A DNA stretch of 64,000 nucleotides from Oscillatoriales cyanobacterium CG2_30_40_61. Lineage in GTDB: Bacteria > Cyanobacteriota > Cyanobacteriia > Cyanobacteriales > Microcoleaceae. Both the position numbers and the translations under genes were made by a program. The notes under the pieces are model-generated. The model saw nothing but the letters and a program-made list of their open reading frames with translations. It ran no database searches and had not been told where the DNA came from. Shown here piece after piece: positions 1 to 9,207 of this stretch. The stretch spans positions 47,874 through 111,873 of the forward strand of contig MNYZ01000016.1 of assembly GCA_001873365.1 (NCBI GenBank), in the 5' to 3' direction. Positions within the stretch are counted from its first letter, which is position 1, and each line of letters starts with the position of its first letter.

Positions 1-2
1 GA

Positions 3-251
3 ACCTTTATTGGAGCTTGGGGTTTAGCTCAAGCCATGGCCCGGGGATTAGCCACGGTTTTAGGGGGAGTAATTTTAGATTTAGGACGGGCAATATTTGA
101 GGTTCCTTTCCTAGCCTATGGTTCAGTTTTTGCAGTACAAGCTGTGGGTATGATTTTAGCAATTTTATTATTAAATCCTGTGAATATTCGAGAATTTAAT
201 GAAACAGCTAAACAAGCAATCGCCAATGTTTTAGAACAAGAAATTGATTAA
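3..251 (+). CDS. PucC/BCD-family MFS transporter, C-terminal fragment
   Basis: The reading frame is open from the left edge of the window, so this is the last 82 residues of a longer gene; the first ATG at 36 is internal. The visible part reads GTFIGAWG-like then AMARGLATVLGG, followed by a hydrophobic helix (AVQAVGMILAILLLN) and a short cytoplasmic tail ending EQEID. This matches the final membrane segment of the PucC/BCD transporters, which in phototrophs are linked to chlorophyll or bacteriochlorophyll handling and light-harvesting complex assembly. The substrate cannot be judged from the fragment. The gene is convergent with the FecR-domain gene, and a palindrome lies between them. Confidence 0.75.
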   Translation, partial: TFIGAWGLAQAMARGLATVLGGVILDLGRAIFEVPFLAYGSVFAVQAVGMILAILLLNPVNIREFNETAKQAIANVLEQEID

Positions 252-252
252 T

Positions 253-282
253 TGTAGAGACGTGCCATGGCACGTCTCTACA
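253..282. repeat. perfect 30-bp palindromic repeat between convergent genes
   Basis: A perfect inverted repeat with arms TGTAGAGACGTGCCA and its complement starts two bases after the PucC-like stop codon and ends eight bases before the FecR-domain stop codon. It can form a 15-bp stem on either strand, so it could act as a bidirectional terminator. Diverged copies of the same family are seen near 31004-31036 (between rpmE and prfA) and, more weakly, near 28143. Terminator activity is inferred. Confidence 0.8.
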
Positions 283-289
283 CTGATTA

Positions 290-1045
290 TTACCATAAAC
301 CCCGAACAGGCTTTTCTCCCCCTAGAGGGCGACAATTACCATAGAGAACTTTACAAACATCGTTAATTTTATCTTGATTGAGTAGGGGAGTTTTAAACCC
401 TTGGAATAATGGCCCTGTAATGATCGTCTCATATTCTTGTTTAGTCATGCGTTGAATCGAAATTTGAGACAACTTTAAATTAGACGTTAAACTAGAAACT
501 TTTTGCCCTGCCTCAATAGTGATCGGGTTAGGATTATTCGGATCATTTGGTGATGATAAGAGAATTTTACCTTCTAAAACCCGAATCGTTCCCGTACTAA
601 CATTAGTTTGATTATTTTTATCAACATTTAACACATAGGTTGTACCTTGAACTCCGGTGGCAAACCCTAAAATACAACCATTAGCAGGGCCAGAAGCAAT
701 TAAAACTCCTTCTTGGACTTCCGCACATTGACCGACCGTAATCTTAGAATTTTCCGCCATTCTGCCATTAGCACCCGTATTAAAATCAATTTGAGCGCGA
801 GCTTTTTCAGTTCTAATTTCCTGTCCTAATGTCGCTTTTTCCTTAACTTCAGCCACTTGATCTTCAATAAATACTTGATTATTATTACCAATAATATCCG
901 TCAAAGTAGCCAGATTAATTTGCGCTAAAGCCGGAAAATTAACTAAAGATAGTCCTCCAATTAAACCCAAAACTTTGCTTAGGTTTAAAAAGCGATTCTG
1001 ACGATTGACTTCCGGTTTTAAATTCAACTTCAACTGCATTTTCAT
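290..1045 (-). CDS. FecR-domain secreted protein
   Basis: This 251-residue protein has an N-terminal signal sequence: a basic start, then a hydrophobic stretch around residues 23-40 ending in PALAQ. The body holds a FecR-type segment (residues about 45-180) rich in beta strands, with the pattern EIRTEKARAQIDF, KITVGQ and GTTYVLNV, and a segment VSTGTIRVLEGKI typical of stand-alone cyanobacterial FecR-domain proteins. Such proteins are exported; FecR itself is a signalling protein in iron-citrate uptake, but no TonB receptor or ECF sigma factor is nearby, so a role in iron sensing is not supported. It lies 41 bases downstream of cheB on the same strand and may be read from the chemosensory operon. 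Confidence 0.75.
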   Translation of the reverse strand: MKMQLKLNLKPEVNRQNRFLNLSKVLGLIGGLSLVNFPALAQINLATLTDIIGNNNQVFIEDQVAEVKEKATLGQEIRTEKARAQIDFNTGANGRMAENSKITVGQCAEVQEGVLIASGPANGCILGFATGVQGTTYVLNVDKNNQTNVSTGTIRVLEGKILLSSPNDPNNPNPITIEAGQKVSSLTSNLKLSQISIQRMTKQEYETIITGPLFQGFKTPLLNQDKINDVCKVLYGNCRPLGGEKPVRGLW

Positions 1046-1086
1046 AGTCCTTAATTCAAAAATAGATTAATCCTAGTCAACACCCC

Positions 1087-2220
1087 TTAAATTAACCCCT
1101 TTACCCGATTCAGAATAAAAGGGGCAATGTCATTAACTGATAGAATATGTTGGGCTGCACCTAAAGCGATCGCCTCTGCGGGCATTCCAAAGACCACACA
1201 ACTGTCTTGGTTTTGGGCAATTGTTAACCCACCCTGATCGGAAATAGCTTTCATGCCATCGGCCCCATCCCGTCCCATTCCGGTTAACAAAATCCCCACC
1301 GCACTAGAACCATAACACTCAGCAACGGACTCTAAAGTTTTTGTCACCGCCGGACGATGACCAGCCAATGGAGGTGCATTTGAATAGGAAAACCGACCCG
1401 TGCGGCTAAATTCTAAATGGTGTCCGTCTGGGGCAAAATAAACCGAGCCCGCCTGGGGAAGTTCGCCGACCATGGCGATTTTAATTGATAAATGGCATTC
1501 CCCATTTAACCAACTGACTAGCCCAGGTAGAAAGCCTTCACTAATATGCTGAACACAAACAATAGGAACGGGAAAATTACTAGGAAATTGTGTCAAAATT
1601 GTATGTAAGGCTTGGGGGCCACCCGTTGATGCACCAATCGCCAGCATTTTAATCGTTTTAGAAGATAGAGGCAAAACCCTTGGAGATTCAGTCGTCCAGG
1701 GTGGGGGTGAAGACAAAATGGTTCTGTTTATGGGTGCAGGGGGAGTCATAGACAGGCGGTTGTCACTGACCGGGGGTTGGGATTTACGATGTTTAGTAAA
1801 AACTTTGACACCCGCAAGCACTTTAATTTTTTGAATTAACTCCTGTCCGATCAATTCATAATCGGAAGCTAAACCCGTTTTGGGTTTGGGAAACACATCA
1901 ATAGCCCCGGCATTTAACAGTTGAAAAACATTTTGAGTATCATCGGATTGAACCGAAGCACTGATCACCAAAATCGGACGAGGATAAATTACCATGACTT
2001 CCTGGATAAATTCCAGTCCGTTCATTTGGGGCATATGAAAATCCGTACAAATCACATCCGGTTGCACCGTGGGCACTAATGTTAATGCTTCCTTTCCGGT
2101 TCGAGCCGTTCCTACAACACTAATCTCGGTGGAAGTTGATAAAATTCGTTTTAGAATAATTAAAGCAACAGCCGAATCTTCAACTAGGAGAACTCGAATT
2201 GGCATTTTACAGTGAGTCAC
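1087..2220 (-). CDS. cheB: chemotaxis protein-glutamate methylesterase CheB
   Basis: The product removes methyl groups from (and deamidates) chemoreceptor glutamines/glutamates, resetting the receptor. Residues 7-125 form a receiver domain with phospho-acceptor D60 (TDFHMPQMNG) and the KPK motif near 112. A variable linker (about 145-185) leads to the CheB methylesterase domain, where S198 in AIGASTGGP, H225 in CVQH and D318 in LTGMGRDG form the expected catalytic triad. At 377 residues it is a normal full-length CheB. It is the last gene of the chemosensory operon, 24 bases after cheA. M6 (MPIRVLLVED) is a possible alternative start. Confidence 0.95.
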   Translation of the reverse strand: MTHCKMPIRVLLVEDSAVALIILKRILSTSTEISVVGTARTGKEALTLVPTVQPDVICTDFHMPQMNGLEFIQEVMVIYPRPILVISASVQSDDTQNVFQLLNAGAIDVFPKPKTGLASDYELIGQELIQKIKVLAGVKVFTKHRKSQPPVSDNRLSMTPPAPINRTILSSPPPWTTESPRVLPLSSKTIKMLAIGASTGGPQALHTILTQFPSNFPVPIVCVQHISEGFLPGLVSWLNGECHLSIKIAMVGELPQAGSVYFAPDGHHLEFSRTGRFSYSNAPPLAGHRPAVTKTLESVAECYGSSAVGILLTGMGRDGADGMKAISDQGGLTIAQNQDSCVVFGMPAEAIALGAAQHILSVNDIAPFILNRVKGLI

Positions 2221-2244
2221 TTGTGGGATGTGGGGTGTTCCTAA

Positions 2245-4704
2245 TTATACTAATCTTTTGAGAGTTTCTATCAGAACTTCTTGATTGAAAGACGCCTTAG
2301 TAATATGGGCATTTGCCCCGACTTCCGCGCCTTTGCGTTTATCTTCATCGGAAGCTAGAGAAGTCACCAGAATAATCGGTAGTTCACTATATTCCTGATT
2401 TTGTCTAATTTTGGTGACTAAACTTAACCCATCCAAATTAGGCATCTGGATGTCCGAAACCACCGCATCAAAAGAACGAGTGCTGAGTTTATTAAACCCA
2501 TCTGATCCATCCACGGCGGTCACCACTTCATAACCAGCGGCTTCTAAAATTCGTTTTTCTTGAGTCCGAGTCGCGATCGAATCTTCTACTAATAAAATCA
2601 CCGGTTTAACGGGGGAATTCTCCTGCTCCTGAATCCTTAAACTTGAGCGGGCGACGGGGGAACTAATCACACCCGCCTGTTTGCGAATGGATTTAATTAA
2701 ATCTTGAGGACTTAAAATAATACAGACTTCCCCCGTGCCTAAAATCGTAGCTCCCGCCACATTTCTGACCCGTTTTAATAATTGGCTTTGGGGTTTTAAA
2801 ACCACATCCTGCTCATCAATTAAAGCATCAACAAACAATCCTAATTTTTCTTCCCCTACTTTTAAAATAATGCAGGGTGAAGCCGCATCCATCGTTACAG
2901 AATTGGGATTTCTTTGCATAAAAGATGGGGACATCGAAACTTGAGATTTTGATTCTTTAGTCACCGCAGATTGCAGTTGAAATTGAGCAGGAGTCCAACG
3001 AATTTCTAATAAATCAGCTAGTTGAGCTACGGAAATCGGTTGATCTTCAAAAACAATGGTTTCTCGACCTTCAATGGCAAAAATTTCATTCGCCTGAACC
3101 AGTCGCGTCATTTGGACAAATTCCACGGGAATGGCATAGGAAATCCCTTGAACTGATACAATTAAAACATGGGCTGTTGCTAAGGTAGTTCCTAATTGAA
3201 TCCGAAATAAACAACCCTGATTTGGGGAAGATTCAACTTGAATAATACCTTTTAAACGTTCAACATTGGTTCGCACCACATCCATTCCTACCCCCCGTCC
3301 CGATACTTGTGTCACCACAGTTCGGGTGGTAAAACCTGGGGCAAAAATTAAGCCATGGATTTGTTGCACAGTCATTCCTAATAATTCTTCCGACTGACAA
3401 ATTCCCCGTTTTAAAGCAGTTTGTTTGATTTTTTCGATATCTAATCCTCGACCATCATCACAAACTTCTAAGACAATATGGGTCGCGGTTTGATACCCAC
3501 GCAACTCGATTTTGGCGATCGCCAATTTCCCTAATTTTTTCCGTTCTTCTGGGGTTTCAATCCCATGATCAATCGCATTTCTTAAAATGTGCATCAACGG
3601 ATCTTTCATTTCTTCTAAAATCCGTTTATCCGCACGGGTTTCTCCACCAGAAATCACTAATTCAATTTCTTTTCCCTGTTGCCGAGCTAAATCCCGTACC
3701 ATGCGCGGAAACAAATTAAAAATAGTTGATAGGGGTAATAAACGTAAGGTTCTAACCCCATCTTCGAGTTCATCGCTAATAATATCTAAACGGGCTATAT
3801 CTTCAGAAAAAGTATTTCTAAGTTGATTAATTAAAGTTCCTAACTGTTCTAAACGTTCCGTACTGCGATGATAATAATTTTGCAATTGCCCCATGGTTCC
3901 TTTTCCAGAAACATGACGATTAAGATTATTTTCTAGGTCATGAACCACAAACCGATTTACAAAAGCATCTCGACTCCATTCTTCCCATAAACTTACCAGG
4001 TCTTCAATTTCATTTAACCGATGGGCTATCCGAATTTTAGTAACGGTTAATTCCCCCGTTTGAGTCATTAACCCATCTAAATTCCGGGTAGGGACTCGAA
4101 TGGTTTCGATTTTATAAGTAGAGTCGCGATCGGTTTTCACCGGAGCTGTAGCATTCATCGGCTCGGCCACGGTCGTCACCAGAATAGCCGTTTCATCTGG
4201 TTCGGGGGCAGGTTCGGGGGCAGGTTCGGGGGCACCGGAGGCAGGTTCGGGGGCACCGGAGGCGGGGGGCGCAGGTTCTGGGGGTAATGTCGGTATGGCT
4301 GAAATTGCGTTGGTAGGTGTTTCGGGTTTGGCTCCCATCAGATAGGCTAAACTATGAAAAGCATTAATCTCACAGGGTTCTCCTGTAACCGCCGCATAAA
4401 CCAACTGACGAATCGCATCAATACCATAGGAAATCCGATCTACTAAATCCACCGTGAGAGTCGTTTCCTGACGTTTTAAGCCGCCTAATAAATGTTCAAT
4501 TTGATGGGCTAAAGTGGCAACATCCTTAACCCCTAACATCCCCGCATCTCCTTTGAGACTATGGGCTTCTCGTAATAATTCTTCCAGTTTAGCCGGATCA
4601 TGGGGATTTTTTTCCAGATATAACAATCCCTCATCTAAATTCTGTAAATGTTCTTCACTAGCGGTTTTAAAAACTTCCCGGAGTTCGTCATCTTCAATCA
4701 TCAT
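2245..4704 (-). CDS. cheA: hybrid chemotaxis histidine kinase CheA with receiver domain
   Basis: This 819-residue kinase is the core of the chemosensory pathway. In order it has an Hpt domain with phospho-acceptor H48 (AHSLKGDAGML), a linker rich in Glu-Pro-Ala repeats (about 140-172), a dimerisation helix region, an HATPase domain with HILRNAIDHGIETP, DDGRGLDI and SGRGVGMDVVR boxes, a CheW-like coupling domain, and a C-terminal receiver with D751 (SDIQMPNLDG). The CheY/CheB-docking P2 domain of E. coli CheA is not apparent. The fused receiver is as in FrzE or cyanobacterial PilL/Hik-type kinases and can replace a separate CheY or act as a phosphate sink. It is followed by cheB and preceded by an mcp gene. 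Confidence 0.95.
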   Translation of the reverse strand: MMIEDDELREVFKTASEEHLQNLDEGLLYLEKNPHDPAKLEELLREAHSLKGDAGMLGVKDVATLAHQIEHLLGGLKRQETTLTVDLVDRISYGIDAIRQLVYAAVTGEPCEINAFHSLAYLMGAKPETPTNAISAIPTLPPEPAPPASGAPEPASGAPEPAPEPAPEPDETAILVTTVAEPMNATAPVKTDRDSTYKIETIRVPTRNLDGLMTQTGELTVTKIRIAHRLNEIEDLVSLWEEWSRDAFVNRFVVHDLENNLNRHVSGKGTMGQLQNYYHRSTERLEQLGTLINQLRNTFSEDIARLDIISDELEDGVRTLRLLPLSTIFNLFPRMVRDLARQQGKEIELVISGGETRADKRILEEMKDPLMHILRNAIDHGIETPEERKKLGKLAIAKIELRGYQTATHIVLEVCDDGRGLDIEKIKQTALKRGICQSEELLGMTVQQIHGLIFAPGFTTRTVVTQVSGRGVGMDVVRTNVERLKGIIQVESSPNQGCLFRIQLGTTLATAHVLIVSVQGISYAIPVEFVQMTRLVQANEIFAIEGRETIVFEDQPISVAQLADLLEIRWTPAQFQLQSAVTKESKSQVSMSPSFMQRNPNSVTMDAASPCIILKVGEEKLGLFVDALIDEQDVVLKPQSQLLKRVRNVAGATILGTGEVCIILSPQDLIKSIRKQAGVISSPVARSSLRIQEQENSPVKPVILLVEDSIATRTQEKRILEAAGYEVVTAVDGSDGFNKLSTRSFDAVVSDIQMPNLDGLSLVTKIRQNQEYSELPIILVTSLASDEDKRKGAEVGANAHITKASFNQEVLIETLKRLV
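4195..4265 (-). repeat. in-frame tandem repeat coding the CheA Pro-Glu-Ala linker
   Basis: Repeated units of the type GCAGGTTCGGGG (plus-strand reading) with interspersed GCACCGGAG encode PASGAPEP and PAPEP repeats in CheA. The repeats are direct and in multiples of three, so copy number can vary without frameshift. It is the flexible tether between Hpt and dimerisation domains. Confidence 0.8.
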
Positions 4705-4831
4705 AATTTTTTGATCCTGTAACTTGCATCCAATTTTGACCGATTAAACCAGAGTTTGGAGATTTTTTGCAGTTTTATTTAACTTTTTAACCCCTTGTTT
4801 TGTTTGGTTAATACTGGCTACAATTTCTGTA

Positions 4832-6277
4832 TTAAACAATTGAATTTAAGTTTAACGCGACTTCATTTAATTTTTCCATTCCTATTTTAGCTTGACTTAA
4901 TCCATTAGCTGTTTCACCGACGCCCTGACTTAAAGCATTCATTGCATCTAAAACCTGTGCAATCGCGATCGCTTGTTGTTTAACATTAAGGGAAATTTGC
5001 TGATTATTCAAGACCACATTATTCACGGCTTCGGAAACTCCAGTAAAAGTATCCGCCGTTTCTCGGGTTAGTTTTGCATTATATATGACAGTTTTTGTTC
5101 CTGCTTCCGTTGCCATTACCGTTGAATTAATTGCAGTTAGAATATTCGCAACCAGGGTATTAATTCTAAAAGCAGATTTTTTACTTTCATCCGCTAGTTT
5201 TCTGATTTCGGTGGCGACAACTGCAAATCCTTTCCCATGTTGTCCGGCTCTAACCGCTTCTACTGAAGCATTTAGGGCTAACATATTTGTTTGATTAGCT
5301 AGATCACTGACCAATTCAGAAATATTCCCAATTTGGTTTGTTTGTTCACTTAAATGGATAATTTGTTGGGCGATCGCTTCAACTTTTTGCTGAAGATTTT
5401 CCATGCCTTCTAAGGTACTATTGACCGCTTCTTTTCCTGCTTCTGTTAATCCTAAAGCCTGTCGGGCTCCATAGGTTGCTGACTCAGCTTGTTCTGCCGT
5501 TGATTTAGATGAAGCACTCAATTCATCCATGGTTGCTGTGGTTTCATGTACAGAACCTGCCTGTTGATTTGCTGTTCGCTCTTGTTCCGCGAGGGTAGCG
5601 GCAATTTCGGTGGAAGAAGTGGCTATCACTTGGGTGGCTTGATGGATAGTTCCGCTAATATTAACCGCAATTAATAAAGCAGTAATTACAACCGTAACTA
5701 AAATTAGAAATGCTCCAATTACTAACAAATATAATAACCCTTCTAGGGCTTCTTTTGTTTTGGTTCTTTCCTGATTTAAAATATTGGCTTCCGTTGTCGT
5801 AAATTCAGTGCTAATCCGATCAAAATCTTCCACATACTGAGTCCCCATTTTGGCTTTTTCAATCGCTTCAGGTAATTTTCCTTGATTAATCAGTACAAAA
5901 GCCTGCTGGCTGATTTGATCATACTGATTCACTAAGTTATTTAGTGTTTCTAAGCGTTGTTTTTGCTCGGGACGATAAACTAAAGATTCTAGGGCTTTCG
6001 AGGCTTCCCGATAGGCAATTAAAGAGGCATTATATTCATTAATAAATTCTTTATTTCTCAGGCCGATGTATCCTCTGAGGCTGCGAATCATCCCTTGAGA
6101 ACCCCGATCTATTTCGTTGACTTTCAAAATCACTTCTTGAACTCGTTCAGCTTCTTTGAAAATCGTGGATACCTGATTGATATTGGCATAAACTAACCCG
6201 GTTAGTCCCATGAATAAAAGCACAGGTATGCTATATCCTAATAGTAATTTTTCCCTTAGTTTTAAATCGTTAAACAT
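4832..6277 (-). CDS. methyl-accepting chemotaxis protein (CHASE3-like sensor, no clear HAMP)
   Basis: A 481-residue chemoreceptor with a first membrane helix at about 12-30, an extracytoplasmic helical domain (about 40-175, with [18 protein letters not shown], resembling CHASE3), and a second helix at about 178-205 ([17 protein letters not shown]). A methyl-accepting coiled coil follows, with hairpin-tip signature [18 protein letters not shown] around 330-347. The cytoplasmic part begins almost directly after the second helix ([19 protein letters not shown]), so no full HAMP domain is seen, which is unusual. The ligand is unknown. It sits between the cheW and cheA genes of the operon. Confidence 0.92.
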   Translation of the reverse strand: MFNDLKLREKLLLGYSIPVLLFMGLTGLVYANINQVSTIFKEAERVQEVILKVNEIDRGSQGMIRSLRGYIGLRNKEFINEYNASLIAYREASKALESLVYRPEQKQRLETLNNLVNQYDQISQQAFVLINQGKLPEAIEKAKMGTQYVEDFDRISTEFTTTEANILNQERTKTKEALEGLLYLLVIGAFLILVTVVITALLIAVNISGTIHQATQVIATSSTEIAATLAEQERTANQQAGSVHETTATMDELSASSKSTAEQAESATYGARQALGLTEAGKEAVNSTLEGMENLQQKVEAIAQQIIHLSEQTNQIGNISELVSDLANQTNMLALNASVEAVRAGQHGKGFAVVATEIRKLADESKKSAFRINTLVANILTAINSTVMATEAGTKTVIYNAKLTRETADTFTGVSEAVNNVVLNNQQISLNVKQQAIAIAQVLDAMNALSQGVGETANGLSQAKIGMEKLNEVALNLNSIV

Positions 6278-6330
6278 ATATTTTTTTTAGGTTGACTATA
6301 AAATTTGTCAAGGGGGCATGAATCGGTAGA

Positions 6331-7413
6331 TTAAACTTCTTGATCAACAAATAATTCCCCTTGAGTCATGATTTTTGCTACATTCAGAATACTCATGATT
6401 TTATCTTGATAGAAGGCTGTCCCCTGTAAGTATTCATCCTGTTTGAGATGAACCGCCGTGGGAATGGTTTTAATCTCCGACTCTTTTAAGTATATGACAT
6501 CAAAAATTCCTTCTACTATAATTCCAGCCACAATATCATTAATTTTAACAATCATAGCCTTAGAGAATACCTGGGAGGTTTGTAAAGGCAAATTTACTAA
6601 GCCCCGAATATTTACTAAGGTTAATATTTCTCCGCGTAAGTTCATATTTCCCACAATATGAGGAGGAGTACAAGGAATTGGTGTGACATGATGAATGTCT
6701 GTAAATTCTCGGATAATTTCTAAGTTAACCCCAAAATATTCTCCATTTAAACAAATCACGGCTAAAGGAACTAACCCGGCAAAATCTTGGCTATCAATAG
6801 AACGTCTTAAATTTTTAGCTCGTTGTTGAAAAATTATCCGTTCTTCTGGGGTGGAATTAGGAGAGAAAATATAATTTTGTACTTTTTTTAGGTTGTGTTT
6901 TCTGGAGGAATCTCCCTGGATATGGGGTTGATGATCTTCGAGATTTATTTCTTCTAAATTAAAATCTGGGAGAGAGTGAGTAATATATTGGATCAGGGTT
7001 TCTGGATTTAAAATCATCACCAAATGTTCATCAACTTGAGCCACACCTTGCAGATAATAGGAAGGGTGAAGCTGATCAAATGACCGTTGAAAGTTATCAG
7101 TTAATTCAGTTTTAATGACATCGGTATTAATTGTTTTAACTTCGGAAACTTGAGTGACAATAATTCCGAGTCTAATGTGATTAAATCTTAAAATAATCAC
7201 GCTATCTGATACCGCATAATTCGGCTCAGGATAGCCTAATCTAATGGTTAAATCAATCACGGGAAGTAACTCCCCTCGCAAATTAATTAAACCTACTAAA
7301 TCAGCAGGTGCGGAGGGAATTGGAGTTAATTCGGGTAGGAAAAAAATTTCTTCAACCACGGAAGCCATAATTGCATAACACATAGACTTCAGTGTAAAAA
7401 TTAAATAAGCCAT
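6331..7413 (-). CDS. double-domain CheW-like coupling protein
   Basis: This protein of 360 residues contains two CheW domains in tandem: roughly 15-150 (PADLVGLINLRGELLPVIDL) and 210-350 (PPHIVGNMNLRGEILTLVNI). CheW domains bind the receptor tip and the CheA P5 domain, so one molecule may bridge two partners. A linker of about 50 residues joins them. The start codon sits at the edge of an ATCAGTT-type repeat that fills the 41-base gap to cheR. There is no separate single-domain CheW in this operon, which suggests this is its coupling protein. Confidence 0.9.
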   Translation of the reverse strand: MAYLIFTLKSMCYAIMASVVEEIFFLPELTPIPSAPADLVGLINLRGELLPVIDLTIRLGYPEPNYAVSDSVIILRFNHIRLGIIVTQVSEVKTINTDVIKTELTDNFQRSFDQLHPSYYLQGVAQVDEHLVMILNPETLIQYITHSLPDFNLEEINLEDHQPHIQGDSSRKHNLKKVQNYIFSPNSTPEERIIFQQRAKNLRRSIDSQDFAGLVPLAVICLNGEYFGVNLEIIREFTDIHHVTPIPCTPPHIVGNMNLRGEILTLVNIRGLVNLPLQTSQVFSKAMIVKINDIVAGIIVEGIFDVIYLKESEIKTIPTAVHLKQDEYLQGTAFYQDKIMSILNVAKIMTQGELFVDQEV

Positions 7414-7454
7414 AATCAGTTATCAGTAAAAATTTATCAGTAAACAGCCAATCA

Positions 7455-9020
7455 TCAACAGTCAATAGCTAAATGTTTATTTTCCAGAAAAACAATTAAA
7501 TCCTTAGCCATCACTCCTTCCCAATGTTCAATTTTGATTGTCGGAGGTAAGGATTTGAGTAGAGCTAAAGCTGTACTATACATTTTAGCTGCTCTGGTGT
7601 GATCTTTTTCTTGTTCATAAATTGATGCCAGTTCCAGATAGGCTGGAATTGAGGAGGGAAGCAGATAAATGATTCGTTTGGACAATAATTTTGCCCCGAC
7701 CAAATCCTCCTGTTCCTGAGCGATATGCAAGAGTAAATAATAAGGTAAGATCGATAAAGAATCTATTTCAATCGCTTTTTTACAGCAGGATATAGCTTGT
7801 TCATATTCTCCTAGATTTGCCCATGCTTGTGCTAATAAATAATAAGCATCAAATTTAGTGGCGGATTTTAGGTTATAATTTTCGTTTCTTTGTTTTTTTT
7901 CTGCGCTGGTCAAATCGGGATTTTTTAAATAATAATTAGGGGTTTGAAGAAATTGTTCAGCTTTTTGAATAGCGGCTTGATACTGTTTATTTTTAAAATA
8001 TCTTTTTGCTTCTTCTAGGCTTTTTTGAGGTAACTTCACAACTTCGGATTGATGATGCTCTTTTTGGTTGATTTTTGGGTGTTGCTCCTGATGGTTTTGA
8101 GCAGAATACAATAAATTATCCCAACGATAATCCCGATCGCCGATCAAGTTTTTGGGTGGAGTTAAGGATTCTTTGAATAAACCTATCGGTCGTTGATAAA
8201 TCATGGACTCGGGATAAATTTTTGATTCAAATTTTTCCATGCTTTCTGTCCCTTGTAATTCCGCATGACCAGTAATTAAATAGCCTCCTGGTTTTAAAAC
8301 ATCAAAAAACTTAGAAACTACTTGATTAATATAGTGTTTTTCAAAATAAACAAAAACGTTTCGACAAATAATTAAATCCACATCTTGAATTGGGGTATAA
8401 TCAGGATAACAATAGGCGTCTTTAACTAAATTCAAATTAAAAAATTTCACCGGACTTTGAATTAATGAATTAATTTTCCAATCCTCTCTTTTTTGTACAA
8501 AATATCGATTTCTCAGTTCTAAGTCAACCATACGGAAAGACCAAGCCGTATATAAGCCTTGACTGGCTTTTTTTAAGGCTTCTTCATTCACATCAGTTCC
8601 CAAAATCTGAAGGTTCCAACTTCCCCAGTCTGGGATTAACTGTTGAAGTAAAATAGACAGGGTATAGGGTTCTTCTCCCGTCGAACAACCGGCACTCCAA
8701 AGGGTTAGACTTTTCGTATTCTGTCGCGATGCAATTAATTCGGGTAAAACAATCTTTCGTAAAAGATTAATTTGACCTTGATCTCTAAAAAAATAAGTTT
8801 CTATTGTTGTAATTAAAGGAATTAATTGTTTCCATTCCTCTCGACTTTGGGAACTATTGCTACTTAATAAATTTAAGTAACTTTGAGGATGGGGTAGCTT
8901 TAAAAATTTAACTCTGATCTTGATTTTTTCGGCTAGTACACCGTAGTCCTGAAAGCGAATAGATAACCCGGTTTGACTTGTAATCAGCTTAATAAAAAGT
9001 TCTAGTAGTTCAGGTTCCAT
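7455..9020 (-). CDS. cheR: CheR-type chemoreceptor methyltransferase with C-terminal TPR repeats
   Basis: The product transfers methyl groups from S-adenosylmethionine to receptor glutamates. An N-terminal helical CheR domain (about 1-60) is followed by the methyltransferase fold with the SAM-binding motif LWSAGCSTGEEPYTL (about 134-148) and LIICRNVFVYF near 215. The C-terminal 180 residues carry TPR-like helices (AYYLLAQAWANLGEYEQAIS). At 521 residues it is much longer than E. coli CheR (286) and resembles FrzF, whose TPR part influences methylation. It is the first gene of the operon; its upstream region is the repeat array at 9021-9204. Confidence 0.93.
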   Translation of the reverse strand: MEPELLELFIKLITSQTGLSIRFQDYGVLAEKIKIRVKFLKLPHPQSYLNLLSSNSSQSREEWKQLIPLITTIETYFFRDQGQINLLRKIVLPELIASRQNTKSLTLWSAGCSTGEEPYTLSILLQQLIPDWGSWNLQILGTDVNEEALKKASQGLYTAWSFRMVDLELRNRYFVQKREDWKINSLIQSPVKFFNLNLVKDAYCYPDYTPIQDVDLIICRNVFVYFEKHYINQVVSKFFDVLKPGGYLITGHAELQGTESMEKFESKIYPESMIYQRPIGLFKESLTPPKNLIGDRDYRWDNLLYSAQNHQEQHPKINQKEHHQSEVVKLPQKSLEEAKRYFKNKQYQAAIQKAEQFLQTPNYYLKNPDLTSAEKKQRNENYNLKSATKFDAYYLLAQAWANLGEYEQAISCCKKAIEIDSLSILPYYLLLHIAQEQEDLVGAKLLSKRIIYLLPSSIPAYLELASIYEQEKDHTRAAKMYSTALALLKSLPPTIKIEHWEGVMAKDLIVFLENKHLAIDC

Positions 9021-9204
9021 AGAGTAATCAGTAATCAGTTATCAGTAATCAGTTATCAGTTTAAGAGGGAATCAAAATCAGTCATCAGTTAACAGTCATC
9101 AGTTATCAGTTCAAGAGTTATCAGTTATTAACTAATAACTGCTAACTAATAACTGCCAACTAATAACTGTTAACTGTTAACTGTTAACTGATGACTGATA
9201 ACTG
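9021..9204. repeat. inverted array of ATCAGTT-type short tandem repeats
   Basis: The left part repeats ATCAGTTATCAGT, and the right part repeats the complement (AACTGATAACTG, TAACTGTTAACTG). The two arms can pair into a long imperfect hairpin. It fills the gap between the ycf45-like gene and cheR, both minus-strand genes, so any effect would be on ycf45 termination or cheR initiation. Similar short tandemly repeated repetitive (STRR) sequences are known in filamentous cyanobacteria. Confidence 0.85.
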
Positions 9205-9207
9205 AGT

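Noticed and set aside
290..1045. FecR-domain gene as part of an iron-citrate signalling system
   Set aside because: No FecI-type sigma factor or TonB-dependent receptor is nearby, and the protein is an exported single-domain type.
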